Positions 56,489-64,000 of a stretch of DNA of 64,000 nucleotides are shown here, one piece after another. A model generated the notes under the pieces. The model was not told where the DNA came from. It searched no databases and saw nothing but the letters and a program-made list of their open reading frames with translations. The position numbers were made by a program, and so were the translations under genes. The stretch comes from Panagrolaimus kolymaensis (taxonomy: Eukaryota; Nematoda; Chromadorea; Rhabditida; Panagrolaimidae). Numbering within the stretch: position 1 is the stretch's first letter; each line of letters begins with the position of its first letter. The stretch spans positions 10,230,001 through 10,294,000 of the forward strand of contig JAJQJQ010000002.1 in NCBI GenBank assembly GCA_028622995.1, given 5' to 3'.

Positions 56489-59400
56489 TCAGTCTTTGAG
56501 AAATATTTCATAATCTCTGATTCTTTGTTTTACATATTCGGTATAATTTTTTTTTTTTTGATGCTTTTTGATATCCTCGTGCATTCGTGGATCGATATTA
56601 GGAATCAAGGAAGGAGACTCATAAATATTTACAGCGGAGTTTTCAGCTTCCATTCGGTTAATAAAAGAAGTAACGCATTTATCCTGAAAAAAAGTGAACA
56701 AAATAAATTTTGTGTCGAAATTCAAAAAGAAAAAATTAAAAACGAATTTTCGTGTTAAGACCCAAAATTTTCATAGAAAAAAAATCCAAACCTTTAAATT
56801 ATCAACCGAATAAAGTTTGGCGGCTTTATATAATTCAATTTCATTTCCAATAATGCCATTTTCATCGCCATTCGAATATTTAACAAAATCATATATAATT
56901 TGAAAATCGAAATCAGTTTCAATTTCACAAATATTTGTTTTGGATGAATCAATAATAGCTTTCAAAATTGGTGAAATTTTTGAAAGTTTTTCTTTTCTTC
57001 CATAAATTTTGGTTCCATCACGGCAAATAAAAAATGCACCCCATTTTTTTGAGACATGACTAGTGTCAGAGCTGCTTGGTCGGGAAATTGAAGAGTCTGT
57101 AGAGTGGTGTTCATCAGCGATAATGGTTTCAATATTTTTTAAAGGTAGATTTCCATTTTGTGAGGGAATTTCTTTCGCAAAATAATCTACCATTTGTTTT
57201 TGTGAAACAACTTTTTCTTTTCCTTGCGAATGGTATTTTTTTAACCAAGCTTTTGTTGGACGAAAGTTTAATCCTTTTTCAAGCGAACAATCGAAGCACC
57301 ACCATTTTCCATTTGGGGAAGTTGAAATTCCAACACATTCATAATGAAACCATTTATAATGGCACTAAAATAAAATAAAGTTTTATTTATTATTCACCAA
57401 AAATTTTTTTAATTGGCTGAAAAAAATATTACTTACATCTTCATTTTCGCAACAAATCATATCACCATAATTTTTTTCTCCACAAAAACATGTGATTTTT
57501 TCTTCTTCCTCTTGATAATCTTCTTGGATAGTTTCGTCGTCGTCGTCACTTATAGTGATGTAATCATCATCTTCGAGGGTATCAGGTTTAGAAGGAGAAG
57601 ATTTTTCGCTTTCGGCCAAAGCATGACTGTTTTCTTCTTTCGAAGTAATACCAGAATTTTTTATATTTTTTATCCCAAATTCTAAGCAATTTTCTTTCAC
57701 AAAATTAAAACTTTGTGTTGAAAAAGTTTCTTTTCTCAACCACAAACATTTTTTCAACCAAGACATTGGAGGACGTAACATTGGATCCTTAACAAGGAGT
57801 CCATAAACCAAATTACACGCATCTGACGAAGCAAAATCTTCGAGTTTACAACTAAATTCAAGATTTCGAATTTTTTCGAAAAGTATTTGAGGCTCATTTG
57901 CGACGAATGGATAATTTCCAGTGAGAAGAGTGAAAGCAAAAACTCCAAGAGCCCACATATCTGCTGCAATTCCACAATAATTTGTTTTACTACGAGTTAA
58001 CATTTCTGGCGCCATAAAAGCCCATCCCACTTTAGTGCCACACAAAGTGGTGGAATTGATATTTTCGGATAAATGAAAAATTAATGGGTTGCGAATACGG
58101 AGTCGGGTCCTAAAACCAAAAAAGTTTATTAATTAAAGAGAAAAAATTTATATGAGCTTGAATTTTAATTATTTCACCGTATCGAAAAAAAAAAAAAAAA
58201 AGAAATACTTACATTTTATAATCGATAAAAACAAATTTATCAAATTTAAAATCACCGAAAAATAATCCAACTTTATGACAAATTTCCATCATTTCTGCCA
58301 TTTGATTTACAAGACTTTGTACTTCATTTTCTGGTAAACATAATCTTTTAAAGGGCTTTTGTGGATCTATAGTTTTCGTGTTTAAGCTTGCATAATGCTT
58401 TGGCATTAAAATATATGAATTATCTTCGCTGCCACAAACAAATCGAGTTTTAGTTGGGATAATTCGAGATCTGAAAATAAATGGTTAATATAAAATAATA
58501 TAACTACCAAAAAATAGGCTTACTTTAATAGCAAAAAATCTTCAGGTTTAAAAAATTTGGAAGCGGCTTCAATTCGAGTTTTAACTTCCATAATATGCTT
58601 TAATTTAATTTCATCCAATTTAATTACTTGAAAATGTAACCATGTTGATTTTTCCATAACTTCAAAATCGTCTCCTCGAGTCAAAACTGTATATTTATCA
58701 GCTAAATCAAAGACTCTTTGATCTTCCAAACAATTTTTATTTAAAGTATTAAAAAGTTGTGAAGGATTCAGAGCAAATTTATTTGAAAATATATTTAAAT
58801 TTGGTCGACTGCTATTTGCTGTTCCATCAGCTGAATCTTTATTTGATGAATTTTTTTGAGGTAAATTGACGAAAATATTTTGCTTTTGGAAAATTAAAGC
58901 TTTTTCTGAATGGAACAAATTTTCGGCGGTTGGTGAAACCTTTTCTTCATTTTCTTTGGATTCATTGGATTGAAAATCCCAAGCACCATTTTCCCATCCG
59001 GGATGCCTTTCCTTCCAAGCTTCACTCATTCCTTTTGGTGATTTAGCTTGTTGGAGCTTCTGAGTTAGTTGAAAGTATTTGTCGACATTCTTCGCCAATT
59101 CTTCAACATTTGAATGAAGAGTTTTTGTTGATGCGCATGGTGAAAGAATAACGTGGTTTAAACGTCCCTGAAAAAAAAGTAAATTTTTAACTTATATATT
59201 GTGGGAAAAATAAAGTTCTATGCACTTACTTCTTCATCAACAATTTGTTGAACGATATGTCCTGGTGGTACACGTAATGGTAAAACATTGATTGGGCTAT
59301 TTGATGGGTTTGGAGGACTTATCAATCGAATTGTGGCAGGACCTGAAAGTTATGTTTAATTAAGTTAAGTTTATAAATCTGAATTTTATGGATTTAATAA

Positions 59401-61786
59401 AAATTTTAATAAATACCACGAATTTCTCTAATTTCTGATCCAATTTTTATATTTAAAGTTTCTCCAGCTTGAACATGAACAAAAACATCTCGTTTATCCT
59501 TATCAAAATGGGACTTGGATTTGGATAAATTATTATTTGGTATCTCTGAGATATGAGGATTGTAATGAACAGCGTTTTTTTCAATTTTTTCTTTATTTTC
59601 ACAATGGAAATCCCAGATTCCTTTTTCCCATCCAGGGTGGCTTTCCTTCCAAGCTTCACTCATTCCTTTAGGTTTGATTTGAAGCTTCTGAATTGTTTGG
59701 AAAAGGCCATCATTTTTTGGAAGAACATTTGGATTTTTCAAATTTTGAGAAGCTATTGTATCAATATTTTTAACTTCAGAAGAATTTTGGTTTGACGAAA
59801 TTTTTTGAGGTGATTTAATAAATTTAAGGTTAGGAGGGAAACTAACAGTAGATATTTCAGAATAATCAAAACGCTTAGGAGCAACGCCGATTTTTTGAAA
59901 TTTTTCTTGAACCTTTGAAGTTTCAATATCTTCTGGACGCAAATCACTCCATCCATTATTAGCTTCATTCATTTCATTATATTTTGATGATTCATGGGAT
60001 GTCACCCGAGATACAGGTTTATCTACGATTTGATCCGATTTCAAAATGTTCTGGAGCCTTTCTTGTAATTTTTCTATTTCATCATTGATAATTTTTTCTT
60101 CATCATTATCACTCATCTTTGGTGGATTTTTTTCTGAAATAATCGCAGCAGCTTCGTCGTTGCTTGGTTTCGGAGCAGCTGTTGCTGTTTGATATTCTTT
60201 TGGATGTTTTTCATTATTTAATCCAATGTTGGATTTTTGGGATTCATCAATAGTGTTTTTGCTTCTGGTATTTTTATCAAAAAGAATGTCAGATATTTCG
60301 GGGTGTAGAAATAAAATATCACCATAGCCATTTTCAATTTCATCGGAAATTGTTTCAGAACATGTTTTTTCAATTTCTGTCGAATTTTCAAAAACATCAA
60401 GATCAATAAAAAAATTAATTTCAAAGGAATTTGGCTGGTGTGGAAGAGGCATTTGTCGATATCCTGGATTATGTGGACCATACATTTGAGGTTGGGGTGC
60501 TAGATGTGGAGGAAGTGTCGCACCACATTCTTCAAGTAATTTTTGAAAGTCACGCTTTTGTTGAAGTTCGGCTTGTTGTTGTAACTGTTGAAGTTGAACT
60601 TTCTTCTGTTGTTGATGGTGTTGCAATTCTTGTTTTTGCATTTCAAGTATTTCAATTTCTTGTTTTAGTAATTGTTGTTGTTTAATTTGTGGAATAACTT
60701 GATTTACATTTCCATTAATGAGAGAAGGCGCAGGTTCGATATTTTGCATTCGGAAACTTGGATAACTTGCACGGGGACCAATTATTCCATATCCTGGTTG
60801 GGGACCAGGTCCATTATGTTGTTGTTGTGGATGCGAGGGACCTAAATGCGATGGTTGAGGATCATACATTTGTAGTGGTGGTTGTTGTTGAGGAGCCATT
60901 GGTGGTTGAATATTATTAGGTCCATAAGGCATAGGTGTATACACATTTTGTTGTTGCGTGGGGATATTTCCATTTCGGAGGAGCTGTTGGACGCTATTTT
61001 GGCCAGGATATGTCGGCCAAGAATTTGGTTGACTCAAATTTTGAGGTTCAAAACCATTTTTGGGATATTGATGGAGATCAGGAACGTGATAAATGCAATC
61101 TTTCTCTGAAGCTAAAAAACTCAATGGTTATATTTTTATATTCCAAAAATTTTAAAATTAAATATTTTATTACCTTCGATTTTAACCCCTTTTTTATTAA
61201 CAACATTATACTCAAAAATTGGACCTTTCAATGCATCAATTTTTCGAGTCCAATATCCGTTGAAAGTTATATCCTTGGAAATTTTTCCTTGAAGTTGTTT
61301 GGGTGTCAAAGAAATATTTCTTTGGTAATATTCACCAAATTTAAGATATTTCAAAACATTGTAAGGAATATCAACGGTTTGTGAAGCCAAACAAAAATTA
61401 ATTTTCTTTGACTTGAATTCAAATTCAAAGGTGATTGGGAATGGAGCATGGATATATTGATGATAATCTTCAACAACGAAATAATTCTTGGAATGACGCG
61501 ACACTAAAAAATGGAATATTACAAAAAAATTTGATTACAAAGACTATATTAATTTGAAAGGGCCATTAATTAACTTACCATTTCCTTTGGCGGTTACATC
61601 AACAACAGATCCATCGATGACTTGGATGGTTAAAACACAATCAGGATGTTCATGATTTTCATGAAAAGCTTTGTGGAGATTAAATGATAAACCATTGAAA
61701 TGAAAAGTTTCGGTAGAAGGTAAACCATTCAAATTAATTGAAGTAATAAATGGAATAATTATTGGTTTTGACAAAAATGAATCCAT
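56489..61786 (-). CDS. Tribbles-like pseudokinase - PHD - BTB protein (copy B), intact
   Basis: Nine exons: 61579-61786, 61174-61503, 59417-61111, 59230-59342, 58524-59167, 58213-58470, 57437-58109, 56792-57364, 56489-56683 (1562 residues, no stop). The N-terminal domain (1-179) is strongly conserved with copy A. A long Gln-rich segment contains a coiled-coil-like stretch (KQEIEILEMQKQELQHH). MSEAWKE-HPGWE motifs occur twice (about 663 and 828). Between them is a block absent from A (RGPATIRLISPPNPSNSPIN, then VPPGHIVQQIVDEEGRL), in place of A's first BTB. Pseudokinase about 830-1215 (FGDFKFDKFVF, TRLRIRNPL, MAPEML, DMWALGVFAFTLL); PHD at about 1293-1335 (CFCGEK, WFHYECVG, WWCFDC); BTB about 1395-1510. 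Likely nuclear; function unknown. Confidence 0.82.
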
Positions 61787-62428
61787 TTTTCCTTTTTTTA
61801 AAAGTTTTTTATTCAGTGAAAAATTTTTTGAAGCACTAATTTCAGTGAAGAAAAATTGTTATAAATGGCAGAGTTTCAGCAAAAGACTGTGAATAAAAAA
61901 GAAAGGTCAAAAAAATAGCTTTGAGATATTTTTCAGCGAATTTGATTTTTTATTGATTTTAACAACAATAAAAACAGTTATTGCAATGGCACAAATGAGA
62001 AGGAGAGGAGGGTGAACAACGGCAAAAAATGGACAGTGACCAACGAAGAAAAGCGGGAAGGACAACAACAAACTCACCTCAAAATTGGTCAAAAAAGTAA
62101 CACACACGTGTGTATTTTTTGCTTTTCCATTAGAAGAAATCAAATGACACTTTTTAAATTACGAATTACGAAAAACTAAAAATTCGCAAGAAACAAAGTT
62201 TTGTATCGTTTCACTTGCAGCAAATAAATTTACAATAAAAATAAATTCGAAATAAACTTCTTTTTTTTTTGATTTATAAATTTTAAAAAATCAAAAAAAA
62301 AGTAAAATAAATAGTTGAATTTTGCCCAATCAGTTTGTCTTGAAAATCATATCCATTAAATTTTTACACAAAAAATAAAGATTTTTTAATAGTCAGCTCT
62401 ATCTCAGTATGTTCTATTTCATACAGGC
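61787..62428. other. Upstream region of copy B
   Basis: Similar to 55766-56200 for its first 350 bp. Contains TTTCAGTGAAGAAAAATTGTT and TAGCTTTGAGATATTTTTC blocks. No other gene recognised. Confidence 0.45.
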
Positions 62429-62617
62429 ATGACTCATGATTTTTTGTCAGCCAAATTTTTTTCTAGCTTAGACAAGGCCTGCTTCAGAATTTTTATGCGT
62501 GTAAATCATTCGGTGTGCAGAAGTTTGATCATTTACGAGAATTTGAGGTTTATCGATGAAATTATCGAATCTTTTAATAAAGAAATAATTTTTATAAATA
62601 CAAAAACTAACAAATAA
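62429..62617 (+). CDS. Short hypothetical reading frame (62 aa), uncertain
   Basis: Reads LDKACFRIFMRVNHSVCRSL, then NLRFIDEIIESFNKEIIF, and ends in Lys/Asn-rich sequence overlapping AAATAAAC. Composition is moderately protein-like. There is no signal peptide, domain or splice evidence. Confidence 0.22.
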   Translation: MTHDFLSAKFFSSLDKACFRIFMRVNHSVCRSLIIYENLRFIDEIIESFNKEIIFINTKTNK

Positions 62618-62707
62618 ACAACAACAAAACAAATAAAAAAATAACAGAAAAAACAATCAAAATTAAAAGCAAAAAACACGAACTAATCAACAGCGACGAA
62701 TTAATTT

Positions 62708-63367
62708 TCAATGCAATTCATTCGAGAATTTAAAAGTTTTTTCTCTTTTTCCAAGTGTATTGTTATTATTTTGTTGATGCACAAATCGGTTATAAAAGTT
62801 TTGTTGAATTTTGCATAAATAATCTTTTCTCTTATTTCTGAGCATAACAAATAAATAGTTAATATCGCAACAAATAGCAAATACATAAAATATAAAAATA
62901 GTTATAAAAATCCTTCGTTTTCGTGTTAGCTTTTCAAAGAGGTTTGTATAATAAAGAGTTAAAAATCGAGAAAAAGAAAGAAGAAATAAAGCTGAAAAGG
63001 CATTATTTGTGATAATCAGGGTGGTGACCGGGTCGAAATATACCCAATCAAAGCCTAATCCATAAGAATTAAATAAATAAAAACATTTTAAGCTCGGCTT
63101 ATTTACATAATAGTTCATTTGGTTGGCACAAGAAAATCTGTAACTAATGATCACATTCCAAAGTGTTTGATTTAAAATAAACCATTGATAATTTCCTTTA
63201 ATTCTGCCAAAAATTGATATAAATACAGTAAGGCTAAGAAATCCAATGCAAATATAACCAAAATTATAATTATATGACATTGCAGCAAGGTTTATAAGAA
63301 AACATCGAAATTCATCGACATTTGTTACATTTAAAAGATAAACTTGACAAACAAAAGAATCATTCAT
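62708..63367 (-). CDS. Serpentine chemoreceptor-like GPCR, C-terminally short
   Basis: 219 residues with four or five hydrophobic segments: YICIGFLSLTVFISIFG, a TM2 region (WFILNQTLWNVIISYRF, matching WLLLNHSFWCLAFETFF of the gene at 17708), TTLIITNNAFSALFLLSF and RIFITIFIFYVFAICCDI. The start MNDS matches that gene too. The last helices and the PYR ending are missing: after the basic loop it turns into Asn/Gln-rich sequence and stops. Either a truncated pseudogene or further exons downstream that I could not find. Confidence 0.5.
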   Translation of the reverse strand: MNDSFVCQVYLLNVTNVDEFRCFLINLAAMSYNYNFGYICIGFLSLTVFISIFGRIKGNYQWFILNQTLWNVIISYRFSCANQMNYYVNKPSLKCFYLFNSYGLGFDWVYFDPVTTLIITNNAFSALFLLSFSRFLTLYYTNLFEKLTRKRRIFITIFIFYVFAICCDINYLFVMLRNKRKDYLCKIQQNFYNRFVHQQNNNNTLGKREKTFKFSNELH

Positions 63368-64000
63368 TTTTTAAATTTTTATTTTATTTAATAAAAAAAA
63401 GATATACTCTTTTTTTAGATATTCTACGATAATAAAGTTTTTAAAACATAAAAAAACCATCCATTTTTAGTATTTTTTGCTTTTAAAATTATGAAAACTA
63501 CTTATTAAGCGCCAAATAAATGCTTTTGAAAATTTTGATAAATAACAACTATTAATTTTTTTTGTACTTATGTGCCCACATAAATGCACAATATCATAAA
63601 TGGAAGCGATTATTAAACAAAAGTTTATTTGTGTAAAAGTATAAATTATTAAATTAATATGCAGCTATGATAAATTTAAATTTTTTTAAAGCGAAGATAA
63701 AAAATATAGAATTAGCAAAGCGTAATAGTGGCGGAGTAGAAGTCGGAACACAAAAAGTTAGTTCAGAGAGAGAAATTTTTTTATTTTTTACTAAAAGTCA
63801 TATTTGCTTGTACCAAAAGATATGGTAGATATTTATGTAAATTAAAAAATGGTTCAAATCAATTTTTACGCAGATAGCTGATTTTTTAATTAAACTTTGA
63901 CAATAAAAATATTCAAAAATTTCATGTTATGTTTAGCCATTTGTAATAAAAATTGTTTGTCTTAAATTTTTATTACCTAAACTTCTTTTTTTTGGGTTTA
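63368..64000. other. Window end, nothing recognised
   Basis: A/T-rich flank upstream of the minus-strand receptor; no coding frame or RNA gene seen. Confidence 0.35.

Larger units (their letters stand above)
51060..62140. repeat. Tandem segmental duplication of about 5-6 kb
   Basis: Unit 1 (about 51060-56200) and unit 2 (about 56395-62140) align along their length. Similar 3' flanks carry TTTTCACAAAGAAAAA and CAAAATTATTAAT. The genes have shared intron positions, and similar 5' flanks share TTTCAGTGAAGAAAAATTGTTAT and ATAGCTTTGAGATATTTTTC. Divergence is moderate and concentrated in the linker regions. Confidence 0.8.

Overview
The window is nuclear DNA of a nematode. It is extremely A/T-rich, its genes are cut by many very short introns (mostly 40-60 nt, GTAAGT-like donors, TTTTCAG/TTTTTAG acceptors), and it holds a 5S rRNA gene about 290 bp from a spliced-leader RNA gene. 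The protein families are typical nematode expansions: serpentine chemoreceptors, F-box-like and MATH-BTB proteins, and a ZNFX1-type helicase. I infer a clade IV (Panagrolaimidae-like) worm, but no rRNA long enough to place it is present. All multi-exon models below were assembled by hand from open frames, splice signals and comparison between paralogs inside the window.

Layout. 0-2 kb: a degenerate Ulp1-like protease relative and a small secreted peptide. 3-15 kb: four copies of a family that joins HAT-like helical repeats to a nematode F-box-like domain. Two tandem copies each carry the same 170-bp palindromic MITE inside an exon, and two dispersed copies stop after the HAT part. The 5S/SL RNA pair lies among them. 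15-20.4 kb: two genes for degenerate HSP70-like proteins. In the first, the degenerate unit appears spliced in frame to a standard HSP70 ATPase domain. A chemoreceptor lies between them. 20.7-21.2 kb: a likely amidated-peptide precursor with one in-frame stop. 23.5-29.7 kb: the helicase, NFX1 zinc-finger and RZ zinc-finger part of a ZNFX1 protein, lacking its N-terminal part and with one nonsense codon. 30.5-31 kb: a 470-bp foldback MITE. 31-36 kb: a membrane protein, a nuclear-receptor-LBD-like protein and a second Ulp1-like gene. 37.5-48.3 kb: F-box-like genes, a C2H2 zinc-finger gene, a MATH-BTB gene and fragments of both families separated by rearrangement.

51.3-61.8 kb holds the most unusual content. 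Two tandemly duplicated genes of about 1250 and 1562 codons share this order: a conserved N-terminal domain of unknown type, a Gln/Pro-rich linker, a Tribbles-like pseudokinase, a PHD finger and a C-terminal BTB. One copy has an additional BTB before the kinase. I know of no described family with this combination. A substrate adaptor that links a BTB/cullin-type scaffold to chromatin reading is an inference only.

Across the window at least six otherwise intact reading frames are broken by exactly one in-frame stop. The simplest reading is recent decay of redundant copies, or sequence errors. Stop-codon readthrough should be tested.
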